Positions 27,209 to 35,842 of a stretch of 64,000 bases of DNA are shown here, one piece after another (the stretch's first letter is position 1; every line of letters starts with the position of its first letter). The position numbers were made by a program, and so were the translations under genes. The DNA comes from Candidatus Peregrinibacteria bacterium (GTDB taxonomy: Bacteria > Patescibacteriota > Gracilibacteria > UM-FILTER-43-11). The notes under the pieces were generated by a model. That model made no database searches, was not told the origin of the DNA, and saw only the letters and a program-made list of their open reading frames with translations. The stretch lies in contig CP064978.1 in the NCBI GenBank assembly GCA_016699515.1, forward strand, positions 992,001 through 1,056,000. Reading direction: 5' to 3'.

Positions 27209-28843
27209 CTAATATATATTTTTTAAGTAGCAGTGCTCGCACACCACTTTTTCCGGGCGATCGGGGCCGTAGGTGGTTTGGATGGGGTTTTGACATTCGG
27301 CGCAGGTTCGATCGAATAGCATTCTGGGTTGCCTTCGGTTGTACCGATTGTGATGGCGCTCCTCAGGGTGCAGGTGAGGGATGGGCAGCTGCATTTCGCG
27401 ATAAAAAGCAAGTTCCTTCGATACAATACGAAATGGACGTTTGCTAAGCTCGCATTCAATCGCCCAATTTAAAATATCGTCGGGAATGTCTGCAATGGAC
27501 GCTGGTAGTTTTTCGGCGGGAATGGCTTTTTCAACTTTCAGCGTTTCTTGATTCTGACTTTTCCATTTGAGCCCCTGGCGAGTCGCTTCTTGTTGAGTTA
27601 GGGGCCAATGTTCCTGAGCGATGGTTTCATTATAGGCAAACGGAGCGTGTTCGATGGGGAAGTAATCCCCCCACTCACCGGTTTTTTTCATGTGATCAAT
27701 AATTTTTGGAACGAGCGCTTCATAGTCCTCTTTGGAATATTGCTTGTTCAGAATGCAATACTGATTTTTTTTGAGTCCGATGCAACCAAACACATCATTC
27801 GAGTTGAAGGTATTGGTAACATAGCGCGCGTTTTTGGTGTACCAAACTAGGTTCCCACCGATAACGTCGTAATTCTGTTCAAAATTGGCTGAGTTATAGA
27901 CGAGCTCGCAATTGTCAACTACATCACTGTCGTAACAAAACTTGTTTCCTTCTCCAATAAAAATATTGGCGCATTCTTCGGAGTTCTTAAACGTGTAGCA
28001 ATCGCGACAATTTTTACAATTATAAAGCTGATCGCCCGTCGAGTTTTCGCAATTAATAGTATGGGTGGCGCGATGAGGTGTTGTCCTGCGGAGCTTTTCG
28101 AGCTCAGTTTTCACCATGTCGGGCTTTGTTTTTAGTTCGGCTACTTTTTGACGGTATTCCGATTCTGAGTAGGGCTTATTAAATATGTAAAATTGCTTGT
28201 TGCGTAGATTAATGCATCCAAAACAATCTTTGCACCCCACGCATTCAAAACAAAAATCGCAACTGGAGCAATTATCACAACTTTGGCAAAAGGTGCATTC
28301 GTACACATTGGTACATTGGATGCATTCGTAGGAACGCTGACACTTATAAAGGTCGTAACTGTCAAACACGTTATTGCAGTAAAAAATACGATCGCTGTAA
28401 AAACAGTCTTCCGAACGCAGCGTACCGGTAACCAAATAACAATTGCGATTTTCGGAAGCATAATTGGAATAGTCACAATTTTCGCTGTTCATGTTCATCA
28501 CGGCTGGTTTGGGAACCGCATCGGCCAATTCTTTGTATTGGTCAAAAAACGGACGATTAAAATCGTAATCCCGGCCATACTTGAGTGGGTCATATGCGTC
28601 CGACCACCAACACGGGGAACAATAGATGGTGTAGGGTTTGTCGCCGGAATACAACGCGATCATCGGCTTTTTGCACAGATTACATTCGCGACGATAAAAT
28701 TTGGATTCGTTGCGAAACGCAATGCGGTTTTGATCGCGACAACGGGCACATTTTTGTGGAATTGGCACATCGAATCGTTTTAGAATTTCCTGCTCACCAT
28801 TGCTGACGTCGAAGGGTGATTGACAGTAAACACATGTTTGCAT
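27209..28843 (-). CDS. Cys-rich zinc-ribbon solenoid protein, paralogue H (intact)
   Basis: 544 codons, MQTCVYCQSPFDVSNGEQEILKRFDVPIPQKCARCRDQN. It has the most cysteine-dense solenoid of the set: YECIQCTNVYECTFCQSCDNCSS, CDFCFECVGCKDCFGCINLRNKQFYIFNKPYSESEY. Caps GCIGLKKNQYCILNKQYSKEDYE and the HMKKTGEWGDYFP helix follow, then the ribbon CAEC..CEHC ending YLKNIY. The regular CxxC ladder could bind several metal ions or form a disulfide stack; the lack of a signal peptide favours metal in the cytoplasm. Function unknown. Confidence 0.82.
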   Translation of the reverse strand: MQTCVYCQSPFDVSNGEQEILKRFDVPIPQKCARCRDQNRIAFRNESKFYRRECNLCKKPMIALYSGDKPYTIYCSPCWWSDAYDPLKYGRDYDFNRPFFDQYKELADAVPKPAVMNMNSENCDYSNYASENRNCYLVTGTLRSEDCFYSDRIFYCNNVFDSYDLYKCQRSYECIQCTNVYECTFCQSCDNCSSCDFCFECVGCKDCFGCINLRNKQFYIFNKPYSESEYRQKVAELKTKPDMVKTELEKLRRTTPHRATHTINCENSTGDQLYNCKNCRDCYTFKNSEECANIFIGEGNKFCYDSDVVDNCELVYNSANFEQNYDVIGGNLVWYTKNARYVTNTFNSNDVFGCIGLKKNQYCILNKQYSKEDYEALVPKIIDHMKKTGEWGDYFPIEHAPFAYNETIAQEHWPLTQQEATRQGLKWKSQNQETLKVEKAIPAEKLPASIADIPDDILNWAIECELSKRPFRIVSKELAFYREMQLPIPHLHPEERHHNRYNRRQPRMLFDRTCAECQNPIQTTYGPDRPEKVVCEHCYLKNIY

Positions 28844-28853
28844 AAGCGCTGTC

Positions 28854-28881
28854 TTGACGAATTACTACGGGTTAGTATAGG
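28854..28881 (+). promoter_or_regulatory. promoter of the ORF6N gene
   Basis: TTGACG (28854-28859), a 16-nt spacer and TATAGG (28876-28881), about 25-35 nt upstream of the start codon. Confidence 0.45.
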
Positions 28882-28905
28882 TTAATAGCAGATTTTTGTT
28901 AATAA

Positions 28906-29424
28906 GTGAATATTATGAATTTGAACGAGTATATTTTTGTGGTGCGAGGAACGCGCGTGATGGTCGACAGTGATCTGGCGGCACTTTATGGGGTTGAAAC
29001 CAGTGCACTTAACCGTGCAGTTAAGAGAAACTTAAACCGGTTTCCTGTAGATTTTGCGTTCCAATTGAGTCAAACTGACTGGAAATCTTTGATGTGCCAA
29101 ATTGGTATATCGAAGAGAGGTCGAGGAGGACGTCAAAAACTACCCTGGGTATTTACGGAACAAGGCGTAGCCATGCTTTCCAGTGTTCTTCGTAGTCCAC
29201 GAGCCATTGAGGTCAATATCGAAATTATGCGAGCCTTTGTAAACTTAAGAAAAGTGATCGGTTCGCAGAAAAAAATCACCAAAGAACTTTCGGAGCTCAA
29301 ATCCTTTTTGCTCAAGCACTCCAAAGAATCGACTCAAGAATTTAGAAAGGTGTGGGGAGCGATTGAAAAATTGTCAACCTCTGAATCATCAGGTCACCGG
29401 AAAATCGGTTTTGATTTGAATTAG
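28906..29424 (+). CDS. ORF6N-domain DNA-binding protein
   Basis: 172 residues from GTG 28906 (or 169 from ATG 28915). The ORF6N domain fills the first ~110 residues: IFVVRGTRVMVDSDLAALYGVETSALNRAVKRNLNRFPVDFAFQL, then LPWVFTEQGVAMLSSVLRSPRAIEVNIEIMRAFVNLR. A coiled segment follows. ORF6N proteins are phage-type DNA-binding factors widely scattered in bacterial genomes. It is the only plus-strand gene between H and I, and its stop codon abuts the most distal orphan tail of gene I, so it may have arrived by the same recombination. Confidence 0.85.
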   Translation: MNIMNLNEYIFVVRGTRVMVDSDLAALYGVETSALNRAVKRNLNRFPVDFAFQLSQTDWKSLMCQIGISKRGRGGRQKLPWVFTEQGVAMLSSVLRSPRAIEVNIEIMRAFVNLRKVIGSQKKITKELSELKSFLLKHSKESTQEFRKVWGAIEKLSTSESSGHRKIGFDLN

Positions 29425-29669
29425 TAAACTTCTTTGAGGTAGCAATCTTCGCCCTCCTTCTCCGCCTTCGGTGGATGCGGCGGGCTTCGTTAGTAAATAT
29501 TTTTTAAGTAGCAGTGCTCGTCCTCCTCCGCGTACTCCGGCGGGCTTCACTAATATATATTTTTTAAGTAGCAGTGCTCGTCCTCCTCCGCGTACTTCGG
29601 CGGGCTTCACTAATATATATTTTTTAAATAACAGTGTTCGTCCTCCTCCGCGTACTTCGGCGGGCTTCG
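29422..29669 (-). repeat. four stacked orphan tail units behind gene I
   Basis: From the gene outward: 29610-29669 (EHCYLKNIY, GAA CAC TGT TAT codons), 29550-29609 (EHCYLKNIY), 29490-29549 (EHCYLKNIY with TAA) and 29422-29489 (EDCYLKEVY with TAA and a longer REP-like spacer). The outermost resembles the YLKEVY ending of gene J rather than the common tail, so it must come from another paralogue. Confidence 0.78.
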
Positions 29670-31316
29670 CTAATATATATTTTTTAAGTAGCAGTGCTCG
29701 CACACCACTTTTTCCGGTCGGTCGGGGGTGTAGGTGGTTTGAATTTGGGCATGGCAACTTTGGCAGTTTCGATTGCATAGCGAACGGGCGGTGCGAAGCT
29801 TCATGCGGTCCAAGTGGCGCTGCTGAGGGCTGCGGCGCGGCAGGGGCAAGTTCATTTCTTTGTAGAACCGTAGTTCTTGTTCAATAACACGAAAAGGTTT
29901 TTGGGAACCTTCGCACACGATTACTTCTTTAATTTTTTCCGAAGTAACATCAGCGATGTTATCGGGCAAGGTTTGCGCAGGACCTTTATAATTTTTAATC
30001 TCTAAATCGTCCATCCATTTGAATCCCCTTTCGGTTGCATTGGCTTTGGTGAGCGGATGATATTCGTGAGCGACGGTTTCGTTGTAGCCAAAGGGGCTGA
30101 ATTGAGAAGGAAAAAACTCGCCCCACTCACCAGTCGCCTTCATGTGATTCAAGATTTTAGATTTTAGATTATAGTAATCTTCCTTAGAGTACTTCTTATT
30201 TAGGATGCAATATTCTTGGCGCGTGAGCCCGGCGCAACCGAACAGGTGTTTGCTATGGTTGCATTGATCGGAATAAAACACATCGTGGCAAAAATGACTG
30301 GCCATATTAAAAGCACTATGAGTCATGTTGAGCGTGCTGATCAGCTCGTAGGAAAGTTCGGGTTTGTAAAGTGAATAATTAAGGTCGCTGCAATTTTTGG
30401 CGTCTAGCACATCGTATAAAAATTGACTATCCTCAGCATCGGTCACGTTGAATCCGAACTGAACATTTTTGCAGTTTTTCAAATTATTCCCGCTGCTGTT
30501 TTCGCAGTTCACCTGGTAGCTATTGCGGAAAACCCCTCTTTCGATCAAGCGCTTTTTCCAAAGTTCAATGGCGTGTTTTAAAATTTTATAAGAACCGTTG
30601 AGTAATTCGGATTTCTTTTTTTCAAATTCTTCTTTGGTGTGAGGCTCATTAAAAATATAGTATTCCTTGTTTCGTAATCCGTTTGAAAATAAGCAATTTT
30701 TGCAGCCGATTAAATCGTACACAAAGGCGCTGTCGGATGTGTTTTGGCAATACTGGGCATAGTAAACGTTGTAACAGTGATAGCAGTTGATCGATTCATA
30801 GCAGCGTTCGGAATTATAAATAAAGGTGCAGTCGACCACGTTTTTGGAATACTTAACGAACAAGTTGTAATAACAATCTTCGTTCGACTCGCCGGCGATG
30901 TCGAGGTAGCAATTTTTGTCGTCACCACAGTAGTTGCAGTAGTCGCTGTTTTCGCAATTGACGATATCTAAATTCATGCGTGGAACCGCCAATTGAAGTT
31001 CGTGGAACTGTTCAAAAAAAGGACGACTAAAATCAAAGTCACGGCCGTAATCGAATGGATTCCATTTATTTTGATCGTACCATTCCGATTGCAAATAGAC
31101 GGTATAAGGCGTATCGGTGGGATACATCGAAATCATCGGCTTGCCACTGAGTGCCGATTTGGCGTGATAAAACGTTCGATCGTTCCGCCAGGTCATTCGG
31201 CGAATGTTCCGGCATTGTGGGCAAAGCGTTGGCTCAGGAATTCCCAGTTCTTTTCGGATAAAATTTCCTTGGGGTAAAAGTTCGAACGATGATGGGCACT
31301 TTTGGCAGGTTTTCAT
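29670..31316 (-). CDS. Cys-rich zinc-ribbon solenoid protein, paralogue I (intact)
   Basis: 548 codons from ATG 31316 (MKTCQKCPSSFELLPQGNFIRKELGIPEPTLCPQCRNIRR). The ATG shares its A with the TAA of gene J (TAATG), so I is translated by coupling after J. Solenoid halves end LFSNGLRNKEYYIFNEPHTKEEF and GCAGLTRQEYCILNKKYSKEDYY. The end ribbon is CQSC..CEHC, YLKNIY. Promoter not evident inside J. Role unknown. Confidence 0.8.
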   Translation of the reverse strand: MKTCQKCPSSFELLPQGNFIRKELGIPEPTLCPQCRNIRRMTWRNDRTFYHAKSALSGKPMISMYPTDTPYTVYLQSEWYDQNKWNPFDYGRDFDFSRPFFEQFHELQLAVPRMNLDIVNCENSDYCNYCGDDKNCYLDIAGESNEDCYYNLFVKYSKNVVDCTFIYNSERCYESINCYHCYNVYYAQYCQNTSDSAFVYDLIGCKNCLFSNGLRNKEYYIFNEPHTKEEFEKKKSELLNGSYKILKHAIELWKKRLIERGVFRNSYQVNCENSSGNNLKNCKNVQFGFNVTDAEDSQFLYDVLDAKNCSDLNYSLYKPELSYELISTLNMTHSAFNMASHFCHDVFYSDQCNHSKHLFGCAGLTRQEYCILNKKYSKEDYYNLKSKILNHMKATGEWGEFFPSQFSPFGYNETVAHEYHPLTKANATERGFKWMDDLEIKNYKGPAQTLPDNIADVTSEKIKEVIVCEGSQKPFRVIEQELRFYKEMNLPLPRRSPQQRHLDRMKLRTARSLCNRNCQSCHAQIQTTYTPDRPEKVVCEHCYLKNIY

Positions 31317-32962
31317 TAGTACACTTCTTTTAAATAGCACGGTTCACACAACACCTTTTCCGGTCGGTCGGGGGCGTAGGTGGTTTGGATGGGATTTTGA
31401 CATTCGGCGCAGTTGCGGTCGAACAGCGTTCTGGGTTGTCTTTTTTCTAATCGATCAATGCGCCGTTGGTCGGGGCAGCGTCTTGGAATTGGCAACTGAA
31501 ATTGTTGGTAGAATTTGAGTTCTTGAGGAATAATTTTGTAAGGCTTTCCGGTCACTTCGCAGATAAGAATTTGCTTGGTGATTTCCTGGTCGACTTGGCT
31601 GATTTGATCTGGAATATTATAGATTGGCCCCCGATACGATTTTGACTGAGTTTCATCGCGCCAGGTAAATCCTTTGGCAAGCGCTTCGTCTTTTGTTTTA
31701 GGATAATGAAGTTGTGCCACCGATTCGTTGTAAGAAAAGGGATTACAAGCTTGACTGAAAAAATTTCCCCACTCACCCGTTTTTTTCATATGTTCGATGA
31801 TTTTGGGCATGAGCATTTCGTATTCTTTTTTTCAATATTGCTTGTTGAATGTGCAGTACTCTTTTTTTCGTAAGCCGATTGATCCAAAGCAGCTTTTGGA
31901 CCCCAGCATTAAATCACAATAAAAAAGATCTGTATTCACATCCCAACTATTCATCACACCGATGCATCGCTGCAATTGATAAGCGCTACTCAACACTTGA
32001 TAACAAAGTTCGCTCTTATTCCCAACAAAATCCCAATCGTAGCAATCTTTGCAATTGTACAAATAGGAAACATACCGACAATCTTCCAATTGAGAACTAT
32101 CATAGGCGTCGTAGGTGTTTCGGCATTGGCTTAAATAATTCCCCGTTGTGTTTTCACATTGTAAGTTTTCATTTTCCTTAACGGGGTTTTTTAAAAAGAA
32201 TTCCTGTGCTTTTTTTAGCGCGATTTTTAATGTTGCGTAAGATCCCAAAACTTGATTCTTCTTTTCTTCAAATTCCTCGGGACTAACGGGCTGATTAAAA
32301 ATGAGGTATTCTTTGTTAATTTGATTGCATGAAAAAAGACAATTCTTGGAACTCTTCATGTTTTTACAGAACCATAAATTAGATGAATTGTGGCAGTCTT
32401 GGCTATAGAAACATTGATAGGAATCGTAAACATCAACACATTCGTAACAGAATTCAGAGCGATCAACAAAATCGAAATCAAAACAATTTTTTGCCCCTCT
32501 CATTGATACTCGACCATAGCAAGATGATTCACAAAAATCCGCTGTGTAGATTAAATAGGAATCTTTATTGCGCAGGGCGTAATTGGTATAAGTGCTGTTT
32601 TCATTCCCAATCACGTTGAGCGACATGCGCGGAACTACTTTTTGGAGCTCAGCGAATTGCTCAAAAAACGGGCGATTGAAATCGAAATCCCGGCCATATT
32701 TTAGTGGATCCCACTGATCGCTCCACCATTCGTCTTGATCATAAATTACGTAGGGGTTTTCGGGAGCGTACATGGTGATCATCTGCTTACCGCTCAAATT
32801 GCTTTTTCGATGATATAAACTCCATTCATTACGAAACGAAAGTCGATGAATCGATCGGCATGTGGGGCAAAGATTTGGTTCTGGCACATTCATTTTTCCG
32901 TAGAATGCTTGATCTTTTGCCAAAATCTCAAAGCCGGTGGCGCACTGAGTACAAGTTTTCAT
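31316..32962 (-). CDS. Cys-rich zinc-ribbon solenoid protein, paralogue J (in-frame TGA)
   Basis: About 548 codons from ATG 32962 (MKTCTQCATGFEILAKDQAFYGKMNVPEPNLCPTCRSIHR). An in-frame TGA at 31832-31834 interrupts the second cap: CTFNKQY-stop-KKEYEMLMPKIIEHMKKTGEWG, where paralogues have NKQYSKEDYE. No frame change occurs, so a Ser codon seems replaced by TGA. The C-terminal ribbon CAEC..CEPC ends YLKEVY, TAA overlapping the start of I. If TGA is read as stop, the protein ends without its last domain. Confidence 0.75.
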
Positions 32963-34647
32963 TAGTACACTTGTTTTAGGTAACAATTTTCACACAACAC
33001 CTTTTCCGGGCGATCGGGGGCGTAGGTGGTTTGAATGGGTTTTTGACATTCGGCGCAGGTGCGGTCGAACAGAATGCGCGGATTTCTTTTTGCATCCGTT
33101 CCGTGTGGCGTTGTTGCCACGATTTTTTTGGGAATTGGAATGCCCATTTTTTTGTAGAAATTGAGTTCTTGGGGGATGATTTTATAGGGCTTTCCGGTGA
33201 CGTCGCAGGTGAGAATTTTTTTACAAATCGACTCATCGACTTGATAAATATTTTCGGTAAGGTTTGCCTGAGGCCCGCGATAACTTTGTTCACTCGGCTC
33301 TTCTTCGTACCACTTCCACCCGTTATTAATCACCGCTTCTTTAGTAAGCGGAAAGTGATCTTGAGCAATGGTTTCGTTGTATCCGTAGGGCGAAATTTCA
33401 ATGGGGAAAAATTCACCCCACTCATCGGCCTTTTTCATATGATCGATGATTTTCGGAACGAGCGCTTCGTAGTCCTCTCTGGAATATTTTTTGTTTAAAA
33501 TACAGTATTCATTTCGACGAATTCCTATGCATCCGAACAAATTACTTACGGATGGGAAACAATCCTGACTGTATAAAACGTTGGAAACATTTTGCCAGCA
33601 GTGCACCGAAAACAGCGTGTGAAAAACATTGTAGCCAATCCCCATTCCTTCGTAGATCAGTTGGGTATTAATGCCCCACGCCGTAAAGTCGTAACAATCT
33701 TTGGCGCCGTTGCCTATTTCATAACAATAGGCGCAATCTTCTAAATCTTTCGATTCAAAACACCCTTTTACGTTTTTGCAATTGATCAAGTAGTCGCCGG
33801 ATCCCTTTTCGCAATTGGTCATTTGCACGGCTTTTTTGGGAACTGACAAACGAGTTTGTTCGCTTTTTTGAATGGCTGCGGCGCGTTTTTTGGGATCTTT
33901 CATTATTTCACTCACTTTCCGAATCCATTCTTCTTTCGAAAGCGGCTGATTGAATAGATGATATTCCTTGTTGCGTAAGCCATGACAACCAAAGCAATTG
34001 CGACATCCGCGCAAGTCGGTGGAAAAATGGCAATTGGAGCAATGATCGCAATCTTGGCAATAGGTGCAACTGAAACACACATTGGTATCGATGCATTCGT
34101 AACATTGTTCGCATTCGCTCACTCGCAAACAATCAACGCAGTTTTTGGAGCGATTGATTCCACGGGCGTAATAGCAGTCTTCGTTTTTTTCTGCCTGAAA
34201 AATAAGATAACAATTTCGTGACTCACTGGCGCAATTGGTGAATTCAGAATTTTCGTCCAAGGTTGGATCCACAAAAAGATTGTAACGGGGAACCGCTTGC
34301 GATAGCTCGTAGAACTGCTCAAAGAATGGGCGACTGAAATCGAAGTCACGCCCGTAATCAAGTGGGTCCCACTTATCGCTGGTCCATTCCAAAATGTGAT
34401 ACACCGGAAACGCCGTACCTCGATGAAAGGTAGAAATCATTTGTTTGCCAGACAGATCACATTTTCGGTGATACAAATTACGTTCGTTTCTAAAATTACC
34501 CCGCCGTTGCTGTCGGCAATTCGGGCACAAGGTTGGCTCGGGAATGCGATATTTTTTTCCGGCAATGATCGGGCTGACTTTGTCGTAAAACGCGCGATCA
34601 CTTTCGGTGACTTCGAACGGTGATGTGCAGTTTTTACAATTTTTCAT
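32962..34647 (-). CDS. Cys-rich zinc-ribbon solenoid protein, paralogue K (intact)
   Basis: 561 codons from ATG 34647 (MKNCKNCTSPFEVTESDRAFYDKVSPIIAGKKYRIPEPTLCPNCRQQRR). Its first 50 residues are nearly those of gene B, although the bodies differ, a sign of recombination or recent shared ancestry. It has DYGRDFDFSRPFFEQF, a dense CxxC ladder (CYECIDTNVCFSCTYCQDCDHC), both caps, and the ribbon CAEC..CENC ending YLKQVY. First gene of a coupled K-J-I run joined by TAATG overlaps. Confidence 0.82.
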   Translation of the reverse strand: MKNCKNCTSPFEVTESDRAFYDKVSPIIAGKKYRIPEPTLCPNCRQQRRGNFRNERNLYHRKCDLSGKQMISTFHRGTAFPVYHILEWTSDKWDPLDYGRDFDFSRPFFEQFYELSQAVPRYNLFVDPTLDENSEFTNCASESRNCYLIFQAEKNEDCYYARGINRSKNCVDCLRVSECEQCYECIDTNVCFSCTYCQDCDHCSNCHFSTDLRGCRNCFGCHGLRNKEYHLFNQPLSKEEWIRKVSEIMKDPKKRAAAIQKSEQTRLSVPKKAVQMTNCEKGSGDYLINCKNVKGCFESKDLEDCAYCYEIGNGAKDCYDFTAWGINTQLIYEGMGIGYNVFHTLFSVHCWQNVSNVLYSQDCFPSVSNLFGCIGIRRNEYCILNKKYSREDYEALVPKIIDHMKKADEWGEFFPIEISPYGYNETIAQDHFPLTKEAVINNGWKWYEEEPSEQSYRGPQANLTENIYQVDESICKKILTCDVTGKPYKIIPQELNFYKKMGIPIPKKIVATTPHGTDAKRNPRILFDRTCAECQKPIQTTYAPDRPEKVLCENCYLKQVY

Positions 34648-34684
34648 AATTTTCGGATAGTTCACTGAGAGTCGTATGGTTTAT

Positions 34685-34745
34685 CGTATTGAAGAGTGGA
34701 ATCCCCTATTCGATAGACAATACGGCCTGCCCCGCCTTAGGCGGG
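34685..34745. repeat. inverted repeat and REP hairpin upstream of K
   Basis: CGTATTG (34685-34691) and CAATACG (34718-34724) form a stem. They are followed by CCCGCC-TTA-GGCGGG (34731-34745), the same REP core as upstream of gene G. The CAATACGGCC junction is also shared with the element between D and E. Confidence 0.6.
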
Positions 34746-34850
34746 CGGTCAGCGATTCGTAAACTAATAACTTACCCTTTCGCCAGCAATGTGTCAAGTA
34801 TGTGTCTATGTTTTTCAACAATATAGGCTCTTTTTTATATTTATTTTTTG

Positions 34851-34904
34851 TTTACTTAAAGCCATTTATTTTGTATAATTAATTTTGTGTTGAATCGTTT
34901 CAAC
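34851..34904 (+). promoter_or_regulatory. promoter and operator of TrmB-like regulator 2
   Basis: TTTACT (34851-34856), a 17-nt spacer and TATAAT (34874-34879). The spacer begins TAAAGCCATTT as in the promoter of regulator 1 (7918). The palindrome GTTGAA-TCGT-TTCAAC (34889-34904) lies just past the predicted transcription start, a likely operator. Confidence 0.6.
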
Positions 34905-34967
34905 AACAATCCATATTACCTATTGATTTGAATAAGTAATAAATAATGCGTAATAAATAATAATAGT

Positions 34968-35729
34968 ATGATCATTAGTCAGGAATTAACGAACCTCGGG
35001 CTCACCAGCGAGGAATCCAAAGTGTACTTGGCCGTATTGGAGCTTGGCAGTGCGTTTGTGAGTTCGGTTGCCAGGCGGGCCAAGGTGAATCGATCCACCT
35101 GCTACCACACCCTGGATAATTTGGTGAAAAAGGGGCTAGTCAGTTCGCATCAAAAGGGCAAAGTGCTCCATTTTACGGCTGAAGACCCCAAGCGCTTTAT
35201 GCAAATGGCTGAGGAAAAAATGGATCGTACCAAAAATCTGATTCCGCAATTGGTTTCGATGATGAACACGCACGCCTTTAAACCGAAGATTAAATTTTAT
35301 GAAGGTGTGGAAGGCATTAAAGCAATTTTTGAAGATGTTTTGACTACCAAAGACGAAGTGCTTGGGTATACCAACATTAAATATGTCACCGAACTTTTCC
35401 CGAATTATTTTAAGCAGTATTGCCACAAAAAGGTGCACAATGGCATTAAGACACGCTACATCACCCCTTCCACCGAAGAGGGTGTGGATATTATCGATGA
35501 TTTTTATCCCAAAAAATACGATCCCAATTTATTGGAAATCTTGATGGTGAATCGCCATGAATTTAACTTTGAAAACGAGATCGCGATTTACGGAAATAAG
35601 GTGGCGATCATGTCGCTGAATGCCGATGAGCTGATTGGGCTGCTGGTGGAAAGCTCGACCGTGGCGCATTCCATGAAGTCGATTTTTGATTTGGCGTGGC
35701 TGGGAGCAACGGCTTTTGTTGCGAAGTAG
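34968..35729 (+). CDS. TrmB-family transcriptional regulator 2
   Basis: 253 residues, intact. The TrmB winged helix fills 1-70 (LTNLGLTSEESKVYLAVLELGSAFVSSVARRAKVNRSTCYHTLDNLVKKGL). A linker helix and a C-terminal effector domain follow (IKFYEGVEGIKAIFEDVL, FENEIAIYGNKVAIMSLN). It is a paralogue of the broken regulator at 7964, and the two bracket most of the Cys-rich array. Its own promoter carries a palindrome fitting autoregulation. Regulation of the array is possible but unproved. Confidence 0.85.
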   Translation: MIISQELTNLGLTSEESKVYLAVLELGSAFVSSVARRAKVNRSTCYHTLDNLVKKGLVSSHQKGKVLHFTAEDPKRFMQMAEEKMDRTKNLIPQLVSMMNTHAFKPKIKFYEGVEGIKAIFEDVLTTKDEVLGYTNIKYVTELFPNYFKQYCHKKVHNGIKTRYITPSTEEGVDIIDDFYPKKYDPNLLEILMVNRHEFNFENEIAIYGNKVAIMSLNADELIGLLVESSTVAHSMKSIFDLAWLGATAFVAK

Positions 35730-35755
35730 GAACTCGATAGCTATAGTAAACCTGC

Positions 35756-35830
35756 GTCCCCGTAGTTCAATGGATAGAACAAGGCACTCCTAAGGCTTAG
35801 ATACAGGTTCAATTCCTGTCGGGGGCACCA
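35756..35830 (+). tRNA. tRNA-Arg (CCT)
   Basis: Cloverleaf: acceptor GTCCCCG pairs with CGGGGGC (one T-G pair), D arm GTTC-GAAC, anticodon loop CTCCTAA with anticodon CCT at 35789-35791, T arm ACAGG-TTCAATT-CCTGT, discriminator A and encoded CCA (35828-35830). The anticodon stem has a G-T pair and an A-G mismatch next to the loop. It is 26 nt downstream of the TrmB gene. Confidence 0.92.
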
Positions 35831-35842
35831 TTACCGTGTGAG

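Noticed and set aside
29422..29669. Possible CRISPR array from the 60-bp period
   Set aside because: The units are contiguous without unique spacers, encode gene tails, and no cas gene is present.
5980..29669. Integron attC sites
   Set aside because: No tyrosine integrase, no core-site motifs, and the repeated block contains coding tails; only the outcome resembles an integron.
6101..34647. Metallothionein or ferredoxin identity for the Cys-rich proteins
   Set aside because: They are about 550 residues with separate zinc ribbons and a regular repeat core; the spacing does not match 4Fe-4S motifs or metallothioneins.
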